From Datisca glomerata (Eukaryota > Streptophyta > Magnoliopsida > Cucurbitales > Datiscaceae), in assembly GCA_003255025.1 (NCBI GenBank), contig QANY01013209.1, forward strand, positions 1,178,001 to 1,242,000: a stretch of DNA of 64,000 nt. Direction: 5' to 3'. Below are positions 36,566 through 49,525 of the stretch, one piece after another. The notes below the pieces were generated by a model, which saw only the letters and a list, made by a program, of their open reading frames with translations, was not told where the DNA came from and did not search any database. The first letter of the stretch is position 1. Every line of letters begins with the position of its first letter. The position numbers and the translations under genes are program-made.

Positions 36566-39500
36566 TGGTATCAGAACACTGTTGACACGCATCAAAGATC
36601 CATCGCAGAGAACACATAAAATCCGTTCGCCGTTGCTCAAGAAACTCCATAGGAACAACCTGCTTCCAAAAGTAATCTTCATAAAAATTCTCACCCTTTA
36701 CCCGCTTCCTCATTTTCCCCAATTCATACCCCTAACTTTTCACCCTCCAATTTCACGGTTATGGCTGAATCAACATCTCACTCTCCTATTTTTCTTATGT
36801 CTAACATTTGTAAGCTAATCTCAATTTGATTAGATTCAACAAATTATATTCTCTGAAAATACCAAATTTCATCCATTCTTAAATCTCATACGACTATATT
36901 GATCTGACGATCCAATGTCTTTCATGGTTTATCAAGAATGGGGATATTGATGTTCACGATCCTAGATATGACTAATAGATAGCTCAAGATCACGCACTCA
37001 TGATAATGATCAACGCGACCTTAGCACCCACTGCTCTGTCATATGTAGTGGGCTACAAATCTTCTAGAGAAGTCTGGAAATCTATTGAACGACGTTTCTC
37101 CTTCGTGTATCGAACAAATGTGCTCCAACTCAAGTCAAATCTTCAATCTATCTCGAAGAAGCCTTCTAAAAATATCGACTCCTATGTTCAACGTATTAAA
37201 GAGGTACTGGATAAATTAGCAGCTGTTTCTGTAAATATAGAGGATGAAGATATTATTCTTTACACCATTAACGGTCTTTCCAATGATTTCAACACTATAC
37301 AAACCTCTATACGTATTCAAGTTGAGCCCTTGTCTATAGAAGAATTACACGTCCTTTTAAAGTCCGAAGAAATTTTTTTGGAATCCCAACATAAGCCTCA
37401 AGAAAATTTATTCCCTAATACAACCTTTCTTGCTTCTTTTCTGAACAGAGGCACTAATATAGGAAAGGGGTTTCAAAGCTTCAGAGGAAATAGGTCTGGC
37501 ATATTCAACTCAAATCGTGGGGGAAGATCTTAGAATTGGAGTTCCCATCATACAACATTTATTCTTGGAGCTCCTCCACTACAAGTGCAGTAGAACTTCA
37601 AGAACTATTCCTCCTCATAACCTGATGCTCCAAATAGCAATCAATCAACATGTATACAATGCCAGATTTGCCAGAAATTAGGCCATGGAGCAGCGGATTG
37701 TTACCGTAGGATGAATTTCTCCTACCAAGGACGAAATCCACCACAAAATCTTGCTGCAATGACTGCTCAATTTTCAAAGAACACTGACCCATAGGTATGG
37801 ATTTCAGATACTGGATGCAATTCACATCTCACATTTGACCTAGCAAATATTTTTACACCAACTTAGTATAACGGTGAGGAGAGCATTTCCATTGGTAATG
37901 GACAGTCTCTCCCTATCACCCACACTGGTTCAAGTATGCTTCAAACTTCTTCATCTTCTTTTCAACTACCTCAAGTATATTGTGTACCACATTTATCTTC
38001 CAATTTGATGTCTGTTTATCAATTTTGTATTGCTCATAAGACTATGGTTAAAAATATGTTTTCTACCTCTATTAAATATCTGAGAACCGTTGGTGGTGGT
38101 GAATACACCAGTCACTCTTTTCAAAATTTCTTGCAATGGTATTATCCACCAAAAGACTTGTCCCTACACTCCTAAGCAAAATAGGATAGCTGAGCAAAAA
38201 CACACACACTTAGTTGAAACTGGTCGCACATTAATGCATCATGCCTTTATACCTATTGATTTTTGGAACTTTGCCTTTACTTCTGCTGTTTACCTTATTA
38301 ACAGAATGCCTAGTTCCATTCTTTCCAACCTTTTACCTTATGAAAAACTGTTTGGCAAACAACCATATTACAATTACTTGAAAGTTTTTAAGTGTTCATG
38401 TTTTCCTTGTCTTCGACCCAATATGAAAACTAAATTCAATACTAAATCTATCCAATGTGTGTTTCTTGGATATGCTAATGACCAAAAGGGATATTTATGT
38501 TATGATATACGTTCTATGAAATCTACACATCGAGGCATGTACTATTTGATGAACATTGTCATCCTTTTTCTACCAAAATGGCTACTCCAAGTACACAGGT
38601 TTCATCAACACTCCAAGGTCCTCAAAACAGGTATCACACTCTTCTTCCTCTCTTCAGACAACCATATTATGTCTAGGTTATCCTTCTTCCTCTAATAATT
38701 CATCTACTCCTGCTAACACTCCTCATGTTCCTTGTTTTGGATCTAATACTGTTGCTCCATCTTACAATAATCCTACCACTACTGAGACTGAATTCATATA
38801 TGTTTCTGATTTAAATTCTGAGAATGGTTCTGCAACTGATGTATCTATTGTTGCATCTGATTTACTTACTGCTTTACCAAGTAGTGACTTAGTTACTAAT
38901 GTTGGTTCTGATTCTATTTTACACACTGATATGTATACTTCTGTTGTGGCTACTTATAGTACTGCTTTTCCTGATCTGTCTTCTCATTTGCCTGTTGATC
39001 TCAATATTACGCAGCCTCCATCTCATTTTAATTCTGCTGGCACTTACATAAAAAACCTTCACCCTATGCAAACTCGATGAAAGTCTGGTATTCATAAAAG
39101 GATAACTTTACATGTTGTTTGTCCCTCACTTAACCAGTCTCAAATTGAACCTACATCCTTCTCTATTGCATCTAGGATCCCTGCTTGGAATCAGGTCATG
39201 GATGATGAATATAATGCCCTTATGTCTTAAGAAACTTGGACCCTTGTACCTTTACCTCCTAATAAGAACATAGTTAGGTGCAAATGATTCTATAAACTTA
39301 AATACAATCCTGACGGCACTATTACTCGACATAAGGCTAGGTTAGTTGCTAAATGTTTCCATCAACAAGCCAGTTTGGACTATGGTGAAACCTTTAGCCC
39401 TATCATAAAGAAACCTACTATTTTAATCTTAATCTCCTTAGTTAGTACCTTTGGCTGGTCTCTTAGACAACTTGGTGTTAAAAATATATTTTTACATGGA

Positions 39501-41086
39501 AATTTGGCTAAAGAAGTTTACATGTCTCAACCACAAGGGTTCATTAATTCTAAGCATCCTACCTATGTTTTCAAGTTGCATAAATCTTTATATGGTTTAA
39601 AACATGCACCTAGAGCATGGTTTGAGAAGTTCATTAGTCATCTTATTTCTCTTGGCTTCTCTGCCTCTCAAGCTGATAAGTCTTTGTTTGTTTGTGTTAC
39701 TCCTTCTTCCATTACCTATATTTTACTCTATGTTGATGATATCATCATTAGTGGAACTATTGACAAACATATTGATCTTATTGTGCATGGGTTGAAGCAA
39801 GATTTGATATGACAGATTTAGGCAACCTTAAGTACATTTTAGGTCTAGAAATCACAAGAAATGCTTTTGAAATTTTTGTAAATAAAAAAAAATGCTACTG
39901 ACTTACTTCAAATGCTAGTATGTTAAACTTTAACCCATGTAAAACTCCTTGCTCCTCTAAAACTCCCTGATACATGTTCTCTTCATTACTCTCTATAAAA
40001 GTATTGTAGGTTCTCTTCAATATCTTATATTTACTAGGCTTGATATGCGTTTTACTGTCAACCATGTATGTCAATACATGAATTCTCCCACTACAACATA
40101 CTTTGTTGCTGTCAAATGCATCTTAAGATATCTTATAGGAACCTTGGATTATGGCATAATGTTTAAACCAGGTAATCTCTCATTACAGGCTTTTAGTGAC
40201 TCAGACTAAGTAGGGGACCCATCTGATAGGAAGTCCACTTCTGGCTTCGTGATTTTTCTAGGCTCAAATGCCATTAGTTGGAGTGCCAAGAAACAAAAGA
40301 CCGTGGCTAGATCATCAACACAAGTTGAGTACAAGTCTTTGGCAAATGCTGCTGCCGAGTTTTGTTGGATCAGAGAAATATTGAAGGATTTTCGAGTTTG
40401 TGACACCTCAATACTAAAACAACCTCATTGATTATACTTTAGGAAGTGATATCCACTTTAACGTTAATTAAACATTTAATATGAAAGATATAGCTTAATC
40501 TAAAATATAACTTTATCAAATCCTTTATTTAAATTTATAAGTATTGAATTCAAAAGACTTAAATAATAATAAAAATTTTGCAACGAAAACTTAGTCAAAT
40601 AACAACCAATAATTTTAAGTTAAATCATCAAAATAATAATATTTAATCATAAAAAAATTGTCTAAAATCTTTATTCAAACTATTCTACTGAGTCCAATTC
40701 GCCCGTAATGTATCGTCTCTCGCAATTACTCCTCAACTGAAAATATTTAGAAACCACGGAATGAGCTAAAGCCCAGTAAGTAAGATCTTACACATACTCA
40801 GCAAACACATGCGCCTTCAATTCCATTTTAAAAACATTTGTGTTTGACATACACTTTATAATCATTTTATCACTTTATTTCCTTTGCTTTCATTAATTAT
40901 GTTTCATTACATTCTTTCCATGCAAACTTGTCACATTCATTTCTTTACTATTTCCATTGCATTCATTTCTTTCCTTTATTCGCCACCTCACTTGTATAAT
41001 GTTTAGCCAATCAGAGGAAGTGGGCAATTATTACGGAACCTGTTCGACTACCGGGCCCTCGTAGTATCATTCATTCATATTATATC

Positions 41087-41166
41087 ATTGGACAAGCCAA
41101 ACGATCATCCATTCACATTATATCGCTGGACAAGTCAAACGATCATCCATTCACATTAACCATCAA
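41087..41166. repeat. Tandem repeat in the Gypsy-type solo LTR
   Basis: Two copies of a unit of about 46 bases (TGGACAAG-CAAACGATCATCC-ATTCACATTA). Confidence 0.65.
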
Positions 41167-42423
41167 CCATTGTCGGGTCCGTCGGTCCCCCGCGTCCCAT
41201 TTTCCACTCACGTATTTCATGGCATAAACACACGCCAGGTGTTTAAACTTTTAATTAAATTGATTATATTCATACTACAAGCCCTCATGTATATGTATGA
41301 ACGTATTTACAATCATTAACATTACAATACAATTACATCACGAACAACATACATACAAATATAATTAAACATAATATCAAGCGACATCACAATGATAAAT
41401 CAATACAACATCGAAGTTTACAAAAATTAAAGTATGCGTAAAATTCTACTTACTTTACGTCCTTCGTAAAACCAAATTTCTAGAGAATGCTTCGAGGGGT
41501 CAACGCTCAAAGTGCCAAAACTATTAAATTTACACATTAAGATGTTTTATCAATTTCACATAGTCATTGAAAACATAAAACAAAATCAATAGTTTATGAC
41601 ATAGATGGTAGAGTGGAAAACTAAGTCACTGCTCAAGAATCAAATCCAAATATTTATATACTTTATAATCATGGTACAAATCCAAACTCCAATAGCTTTA
41701 TAAATTCATGATACTTCTTGTTTACTTGCTCTAGTTATAAAACATAGAACACAACTTATACTAGGGCTTTCTAAAAATTATAAAATTCATATAGTATGAT
41801 CATGAAAATGATAGGGTTTCAAAAATTAAATTTCATGAAATTTCAAGGTCATTTAGGTGTCAAAACATGGAAACAAATTCGTTTCCTAAAACTGTTTCCT
41901 CTGAACAAAATAGAAAATTTAAAAAATTCTATAAAATCATATACTTTGATTTCTGCCCTAAAATTTATACAGGATATATTTAAACATGTTTAAAAGCTAC
42001 CATCAAAATTTCAGACTCGAATCCCATCGTTTGATATATGAAACATGAAGTCGATTCACAGTGTGCAGAAAAATCCGAAATCTAATTTTCATTAAAAATC
42101 ATATATTTTTTTTTATTGAAAACGTTTCTCCCTTATTGAAATTGATTCAAGAGACTTATATGATTCATAAAAGAGTGTTAAAACTCATTATTATTCAGAT
42201 CTAAATTAAAACATGTGAATCTAAACTTAAACATTTAAAAGCGTTGAATACATTGAAATAAAAAAAAAGTTATGAATCACAAACCTTTATCCTTACTTAT
42301 AAGATAAAATTCTATGAGGAAATCTTTTCACGTCCTCACAACAAGGTAAACACCAAGAGGTAGAAATAGACCTTGAATTTCTACAATTCAATTTTGCTTT
42401 GAGAAAGAGGGGTTCACTATGGG

Positions 42424-42505
42424 AGGGCTGCGTGAGAGAGAGGGTTGGAGATTGAGAGGACTGGGTGAGAGAGGTTTGGAGATTGAGAGGGCTGCGTGAG
42501 AGAGA
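42424..42505. repeat. GA-rich tandem repeat in the Gypsy-type solo LTR
   Basis: GGGCTGCGTGAGAGAG and GGTTTGGAGATTGAGAGG variants repeat two to three times. Confidence 0.6.
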
Positions 42506-43175
42506 TAGAAAGTATAAAATAACTAGGTTAGGGATACACTAAGGTGTATAAGTACATATGTATGAGTGAACAAGGGAAAGAGGGGGAGATCGTTCAAGAA
42601 GAAAAAGAGTAATAATAAATAGTGCTAAGGTTTTTTCTTAAGGTGTAAGTAATATAGGTGTGAGTGAGCTTAGAAAAATACAAATAAATATAATCTTAGT
42701 AAGTCAACAATTTGGATAACTAATATCAATTATATTAAAATTATACTAGGCACATAATGAGTCGTTAGATCACCTCGAATCGTTTCTCTGCAAGACATTT
42801 AATTAATTCAATCCAAACGTTAAGTCAAATAATCATAGGATAATTAAGAGAAAAAATTATCAATTAAACACATAATTTATTGTAAAATTAGTTTGGGTGT
42901 TACAAAGTTTATCAAACAAAGGCTCCATTCATCTATTGTGACAACACTTCAACAAATTCCTTGGCATCAAATCCAATCTTACATGATCGAACTAAACATG
43001 TCGAGATTGATTACCACTTTGTCTGAGAGAGATTCATGAAGAAAGGTCTTTTGGTGCAACATATTTCATCTCAATATCAATTGGCACACCTTTTCAGAAA
43101 GCCACTGCCAATAAAGCAGTTTCAATTTCTTTGTGACAAACTTATCCTTGTCCCCAGAATAATTTTGCGGGGGAA

Positions 43176-43367
43176 TGTTAAGTGATTCGTTTGTTGGTTT
43201 AGGGGCATTATGGTCTTTTCCCATTATTCTTCTTTCCCCTCAGTATTTATCTGTTTGTACTCTCTCTCTCTTAAAGGTTAATGATATCTTTCTTTCTCAA
43301 TCTTCTTCCTTCTCAGAATCTTCTTTGTTGTTCAAGAATTCTTCTCTTATTCTTCTAAAACTCTTCA
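43176..43367 (+). repeat. 3' LTR of nested Copia
   Basis: 192 bp, TGTTAAGTG...CTCTTCA, preceded by the polypurine tract and followed by GACTT. Confidence 0.92.
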
Positions 43368-44944
43368 GACTTATGTAATTTGCCACCTTAGGGGTCAACA
43401 ACTTATGTTCACAATTCACTCTTTAAGCATGATAAACTTGAACTGACATGTAAGAAGTCCACTTTTATAATATATGCTGAACATTCCAAAGGATACGTGT
43501 TCATTAGTGAACAAATTGACAGAAGTTTACTGAATTTGAATCAAGAGATGTCACATTTTTAGAGAATGAATTTCCTATAAAAAAGAAGCTATTCAAGATC
43601 TGAATCTATATGAGATAGAAGATCTTGGCACTAATGTTACTACGGATCATACGTCTGAAATGAATGAGAATATGTCTCATCTCCTTGATCCGAATGGGAG
43701 TAACATTTTGACCCATGATACAAATATGCAAGAAGATTATTTATGGAGAAGTACTCGTAAAAGTGTTCCTCGTCGAAGTTTTGAAATCGAGGCAGAAGAT
43801 TTTATGATTGCTCTACATGATGAAAATGAGCCAAGAATTGTACAAGAGAGACTCTTTCATCAGCTATAAAAAATCAATAGTTAGCAATGTAAGGAGAAAT
43901 AAAGTTAATGAGAACAAACTATGTCTGGGACTTGAAAGATCTTCCACCAGGGCATAAAGCTATTGGGAACAAATAGATTCTCAAAATTAAATGTAAGGAG
44001 GATGAATCTATAAAAATATATAAGGCACGTTTAATAGCTAAGCGTTGCACTCAACAAGAAGGAATAGATTATAATGGCACTTTTTCACATGTTGTTAGGT
44101 TTGCCTCTATACGTTTAATTTTAGCTATCATTGCCCAGTTGGATTTTGAATTACACTAGATGGACGTAAAAATTGCTTTCCTGAATGGGGAACTAAATTA
44201 AAAATGTACCAGCTTGTGAATTTTGTTACAAAAGGCCGAGAGAGCTAAGTATGCAAGCTCCTAAGATCAATATATGACCTTAAACAATCATATAGACAAT
44301 GGTATCTTAGGTTTCGTAGGGTTATAACCTTTTTTGGTTTGATGATGATCAACGAAGACCATTATTTTTACGTCAAACATGTTGAGGGTATTTTTATAAT
44401 TCTATCATTATGTGCAGATGACATCCTTTTGGCTGGGAATGATATAATGTTAGTTACCATTAAAGAATGGTAGTCTTATAATTTTGAACTGAAGAACATG
44501 GGTGAAGCAACATTCATACTGGGTGTGAAGATGTATCGAGATCGTTCAAAAATGCTCTTGCTCTGTCATAAAAGTCATATATTAAGAAAGTACTCAATGA
44601 TTCAATATGCGTGATTGCAAACCCATCGACACTCCAATAGAAAAGAGTGAAATCCTTGGTCAAGAAATGTGTCCTAAAACTCCAGAAGAAAAAGTGAGCA
44701 TGAACAGAGTCCCATATTCGAATTCCATTGGAAGTTTGATGTATGTTATGTTATATACACGCCCTGGTATTGGTTATATCGTTTGTTTAGTTAGCCGTTA
44801 TCAATGAATCCTAGCAAGATCATTGGAAAGTTGTTAAGAATATTTTGAGAGTACAACATATTTATGTTTATGCTATCATGAAAATAATTTGCAGCTAGTG
44901 GGATATTCAGATGTTGATTGGGGTGGAGACTTATATGCAAAGAT

Positions 44945-44948
44945 GATG

Positions 44949-44983
<35 letters not shown>

Positions 44984-44992
44984 GACACACAT
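44945..44992. repeat. (TA)n(CA)n microsatellite inside Copia RNase H
   Basis: An uninterrupted TA run followed by ACACACAC with one AG interruption. It breaks the outer Copia RNase H after GDLYAK. Confidence 0.8.
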
Positions 44993-45240
44993 ATATGATT
45001 ATAATATTTATTTATTTACTCAAATTTATTCGACTTGCTTCAAAAAAAAATTCTCAATCTACAATAAATATTCAAAAGTCATTGAAAAATCTTTTAATTC
45101 TTGGTTGAGTTTACAAGTTATTTTTCACAATCTGAATTATGTAAATGTGTAATTTACTTAGTATTAATAAATTATTTACTTAGCAGGGGGTCGTTCTAAT
45201 TTATTTTCTTATGTTCATCTATTAAGATGACTAACTGTAA

Positions 45241-45641
45241 ATCTGAAGATCTTGTTTATCTTTTGGCCACAACAAAGATAGGGGAATGATAGAAAATATG
45301 ATACATTAGAATGTAGCATACATTAAGTAAAGAATTATTAGCGATATGTAAACTATATGTTTACGTATTGACGATATAGTTTACGTATTGATGATATAGA
45401 TGCAATCGAATGAGTAAGGAGCGTGGGATCTCCCATTCCATTTTTGCTTTTTCACAAAAAATAAAATTGAGATGGAGATCTCATGAGAGAAAGAGAGACA
45501 AAGAGTTGACGCACATAAAAAATGAAAGTATGATTTTTCAGGTATAATGTGTTTTAAAAGAAATTATTTAATATAAATAGGAAAATACCATAAATAAACA
45601 TAAGAAAATAAAATAAAAGTGATATGAAGTTACTCTTGGTG
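45241..45641. other. Spacer, no gene
   Basis: AT-rich sequence with a short duplicated GTTTACGTATTGA(C/T)GATATAG near 45358-45400. No coding sequence was recognised. Confidence 0.45.
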
Positions 45642-45646
45642 GTTAC

Positions 45647-47634
45647 TGTAACACCCATACTTTTCAGCTTATTTTAAGATTATATGAGTATTTCTTTTCC
45701 GTCACATACATACTTATATAAATATAGCTTAAACCCTTTATGTGTGTAATAATTACAATGAATTGTTAATGGACACATGTACTATGTAGCACGTGACACA
45801 TAATTTTTTTCGTGTTCTTGTTTCTCCGTGATGTGTTTTCTTTTAATTTAAAATTTCTTCCTTTTTATCTCTTATGGCCGGCTATCTCCCCTTTAGGAGA
45901 TCATGATATTATCTTATATTCCTTTATGATTGCCTTAGGTGTATGTTGCCCTAGCTAAGAGTCCACATATGATCGGGTTTTTTTTTTTTTAATTCCTAGT
46001 TGACCAAAATCTTCACCTAGTCAAAGGTGAAGGGTTGTGATAGTTTAATCTACCTCAACTTTGTATTCAAAATTTTAATTTGATTTACAAGATAGTTTGG
46101 GATACATCTTATCTTATCTAAAACCTAGTATGATGCATGATATATATAAGGTGGATGTGTTTTTCTTTGCCCCAATTTTGATCTCTCCCTCTCTGTTGGG
46201 CGGCAACATCATTCTTTCTTCTCTCCCTAGCACGAAATTTTCTTTCTCTTTCATCTCTAAAACGGAAAAAGTTTAAAACTAGAATTCCTTGCGAATTCTA
46301 TCCCATTGGCTTTGAGGAAGACTAGTAGATTCGATGGCAGTGCGCCAGGGAAAGGGCCAAGCTGTACAAGAAGACCCCCATTAAAATACTAAACAAAGGG
46401 TTCCACAAGCAAGCTATTCAAAATATCTCACTGCCATATGAGGGAGAATAACCCTAGTTGCTAAGGAGGGATAGGTTTTGATTGGTAGTAGTTGTCACGA
46501 GACTTAGATCATTTTCGGATCGCACTATCGGGTAAAATTGTGTTATCCTCTCTTCAACGTATTATCTATTTCAAGAGTTTTGATTTCATAATTTCTTTAC
46601 TAGGAGATCAGGAAATTGAAATCTTACACATGTAACCGTGTGCTTGCTTTTCTGTACCTAAAAATCTTGGAATAAAACTTTGATTACTTTTGTCTTGTGT
46701 TGATTTGTATCTTCATGACGTTATCGTTGTCGTGTTTTATTTTATCCCGTGATGATTATATATCATATGATTCTGAAATGTGAAAATGATATGAGTTATA
46801 AGATAAAAAAGACTATCGTAAAACTTTGTGTGTCGTTAGAGTTACGTACCCGCTAACTCTGTATTATTTGCCTTATCCTTTGGAAAAAGATTATGTGTTA
46901 CCTCATATTTCAGAAGAGGGTCTGTGTATATTCTCTGGTTAGTCTTGTGCGGATGCGTTATTGTAGCTGGGTCCACCTTCTTGAAGGTGCGGAGTGGTAC
47001 TCGTGAGAAAGGTCACTTGTGCGTACCTTATAAGCTAACAAATCTTACTGACGAGTAATTCTATTCTGATATGGGTGTGGTGGCGAGCTCTAACGAAAGT
47101 TGGCCAATGAACTTTGTAAAGAAAGATATGAACAATCTGATTGAATGTTAAGTTTTATACGTGAAACTCTGTAAAGAAAGATATGATCGATTTGAATGAG
47201 TGATAGGTATTGTATGTGATTGCTTTTGTATGTTGTTATGTATGTACGTTATTACTTATTGAGTAAAATTTATACTCACTCCGTTTTATTCTAAAATTTT
47301 CAGATGAGGAGGATGCTTTCGTATTGGATGATGTCTAGAGTCTCTGGCACGGGATAGTCAAAGTTATTTTTTGGGAAAAATATATGAAGTTCTTATTTCA
47401 TTTTGTTAATGTTTCAACTGCTTTTATTGATTATTTTTCATTAGGTAGTTGACTCATAGTCTTTAAATCCGTTAAGAGTCTGTTAAACGATGTTTTGAAA
47501 TCATTCGAGATAAATAAGACTAGGTTTAAGTATTAATTTTACTCTTGATTAGTTTAAAAAAATTGACTTAGTTTCTGCGAGTTTTTTGCATTGAATATTA
47601 AAGAAAATTTTAGATAAATTTTTGGGCTATTACA
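45647..47634 (+). mobile_element. Solo LTR (Gypsy-type)
   Basis: Begins TGTAACACCCATACTTTTCAG and ends GGGCTATTACA. The flanks are GTTAC (45642-45646) and ATTAC (47635-47639), agreeing at 4 of 5 bases. It is 1988 bp with no coding potential. Near its 3' end it carries CAGATGAGGAGGATGC, and at 46970-47010 a CTTCTTGAAGGTG stretch, which I associate with Gypsy chromovirus LTRs. No primer site or second LTR follows. Confidence 0.75.
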
Positions 47635-47639
47635 ATTAC

Positions 47640-48218
47640 AAAAGTAAAATGGTAAAATACTAAGTTCATAACGAAGTTAAAACTTCCAACTTAACAAATG
47701 TCATTTTTGCATACTATTAAATTGGTGAGTTATTTTTGCATATAAATTTTATAATGGAGTCATCTACGCTAAAAGTCTTCAAGTTTTTTTTATAATCAGT
47801 AACAAAAGTTTTGTTCTGAATTTTAATTTTGGCATTGATTAGGCTTTTAGGAGCTCCATATAATTTCATATGGAACTCGCATAAATGAATACATTCTGTA
47901 AATGCAAATATTTTTGGAGGGCCTTAATATGCAATTTATTCTTGCAGCTATCATCATATTATAATTTAAATCCTTAAATCTTTTAGTTTAAAAACTTTCA
48001 ATTGTTTTACAATCCCGTTCATGTACAATTATGAAGATGAAGGGTTTCCCCTTATAACACATTTACTTGATTTCAAAAAAGGATTCCGTGGAGTGGGATC
48101 CTAAATTGCTCAGTCTGTTGTTTATTGGGACTTCGAATGAGATTCTATATGAGTCCTACCCTGTTGACCCTAGGGTATTTTGTTGGGATTGTGCTCCAGA
48201 AGCACGAAATCCTATGTA
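47640..48218. other. Spacer, no certain gene
   Basis: AT-rich. A 61-codon open frame at 48067-48252 crosses the proposed start of the following LTR and shows no family signature. Confidence 0.4.
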
Positions 48219-49525
48219 TGTTGGGACAATAACTAATGATAGATTGAATTAAATAATATATTATTATTTATTACATATGAGCATTTGTTAAATGTCTATA
48301 AATATTTAGTACTTGATTTCTGTGCTACAGAGTTTAACTTATAATCAAAAGGTACAAACTAAAAGTTTTTTATGATTTGTAAATTTTTATTTTATAGTTT
48401 GACGAAGTTGAGCGCTCTCACTTAAAAACTGTAGTGTATTAACTCTATCATGTAGAGTTGGCTTGTATTAACTCTATCACGTAGAGTGACTTACTTTGTG
48501 TTCGATCGGTATAACACTCTTAGAGTGATATTGTGTTGTACAATTTCAGTTTTAAGAATGAATGATCCCTTAGAATAAGTACAATGTACCAATGTAAGCA
48601 AATATGTAAAAATATTAAATAGTCGTGCGATAATGTAAAGAGGAAAGACCAACCTTTTACAACCAATTAGTTTCATGGGCACCAATTACGCATTTCATGA
48701 TGGTTTCTATGTGATATAATCACGCTTCTCACCTCTCTGTTATAAATCAAGATATTACAATCAAAACTCTCTCAAAGAATAGATACATAAATGTTGCTCT
48801 CATAATGTGATGAAGACTTATCCTCTCAAAGTACAAGAGTTTTATGCTCTATTGTTGGATATGTTTAGGCTCAAACAAGACCCCTCTAAATATAGGCCAT
48901 GAAAATATATTCGTTGGGAATGTTACAGCTGGGAGCAGACAGTCGATGTCCATGACCAGTCAATCGCCGATTTGTTAGAGATTAAAAAATATAGCCGTTG
49001 AGAGAATACCGGGAGCGAATGTCCGTTGATGATGGGCGGACGACCATTTATGACAGAACGACTCCAATTTTCATATGACTTTTTAAAACATTTCTCAAAA
49101 CTTGTAAAACAAATTTTGATTGGGCTTTCTAGAAACCTATAAAAACTCTTGTATATTTTTTTATCGCTTGACTTTATTTTTCACTAATTTTTTGCCACAA
49201 ACACTTTTGAAAAATATATTCCAATGTGCTTCAAATATCCTAGGGGCAATTTTCAAACTAAGAACGAGGCCTTATGTATAATTGCTTGAATGCTCAATTT
49301 ATTATATCATCATACTTCTTATGTACATCAATACTTTACAATTTTTTTACTGCTAGATTATATATGTTAGTATACATAAAATGTTTTTGTTTCCATCAAA
49401 ATAGTCTCTGTGAGACCTAGGTTCAACACATTGGTCACTAGATGGACTATCTGGTTTTGGTTAGTGTACTAGTGCATTTGAAATTCAATGAAAGGATTGA
49501 TGAGTCTAATTTTTAGTTAAAAGCG
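48219..49525 (+). repeat. Copia LTR, left part (same family as 29816-31302)
   Basis: Begins TGTTGGGACAATAACTAA. TTATGATTTGTAAATTTTTA near 48369, the TAACTCTATCACGTAGAGTG stretch near 48469 and TGTACTAGTGCATTTGAAAT near 49465 are the plus-strand equivalents of the minus-strand debris at 31.0-31.3 kb. It is interrupted at 48499-49428 by a solo LTR and ends at the CACTA. The LTR continues at 59856. Confidence 0.7.
48499..49428. mobile_element. Solo LTR inserted in the Copia LTR
   Basis: Interrupts the LTR homology exactly. It starts TGTTCGATCGG, ends GGTTCAACA, with flanks CTTTG (48494-48498) and CATTG (49429-49433), 4 of 5 matching. It contains CTATAAAAACTCTTG at about 49138, a plausible TATA region. 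About 930 bp. Confidence 0.6.

Larger units (their letters stand above)
40401..42904 (-). mobile_element. Solo LTR (Gypsy-type) inside the nested Copia's RNase H
   Basis: On the minus strand it begins TGTAACACCCAAACTAA, a start common to plant Gypsy LTRs, and ends GAGGTGTCA. RNase H reads ...LKDFRV before it and YQTKAPFIYCDNTS after it, so the insertion point is exact. AGTTT occurs on both sides (40395-40399 and 42906-42910), one base away from each TG/CA terminus. It is about 2.5 kb with no coding potential. Confidence 0.8.
37000..43150 (+). pseudogene. Copia gag-pol of the nested element
   Basis: Gag is open at 37000-37533 (EVWKSIERRFS segment). A zinc knuckle CQICQKLGHGAADC follows near 37657-37698, then protease with VWISDTGCNSH near 37797. 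The sequence then jumps from the protease end (VPHLSSNLMSVYQF) to late integrase (TPKQNRIAEQ, 38178): GAG-pre-integrase and the first integrase half are deleted. The integrase end is open at 38090-38695. RT is open at 39375-39812, with LLYVDDIIISG intact but LGVKNIFLHG where the first catalytic Asp is usual (LDVKNAFLHG). RNase H is split between 40249-40399 and 42907-43150 by the solo LTR. Stops at 39230 and 39286 and others show that it is dead. Confidence 0.85.
36370..43367 (+). mobile_element. Nested Ty1/Copia (Ale-like) with TSD GACTT
   Basis: Short LTRs at 36370-36565 and 43176-43367 are roughly 90% identical by eye. The perfect primer site TGGTATCAGAAC (36566-36577) follows the first, and a polypurine tract (GCGGGGGAA, 43167-43175) precedes the second. 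GACTT is duplicated at 36365-36369 and 43368-43372. Its own RNase H is split by a 2.5-kb solo LTR (40401-42904), so the element proper is about 4.5 kb. Very short LTRs and the KKQKTVARSSTQVEY RNase H signature fit the Ale (Retrofit/Hopscotch) lineage. Confidence 0.92.
34500..45240 (+). mobile_element. Outer Ty1/Copia remnant, split by a second Copia at 36370-43367
   Basis: Gag begins near 34546 (MNKGEKLNGDNFDIW). A protease/integrase zone follows to 36369, ending TPYELWTGMKLD. The same element resumes at 43373 (YVHNSLFKHDKLELTCKK), continues with integrase end, RT (43900-44560, CADDILLAGND in place of the usual YVDD box) and RNase H start (44600-44940). Removing 36370-43372 rejoins the reading in the integrase region. 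A microsatellite breaks RNase H at about 44945. No LTRs could be paired, so both ends are probably deleted. Confidence 0.8.
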
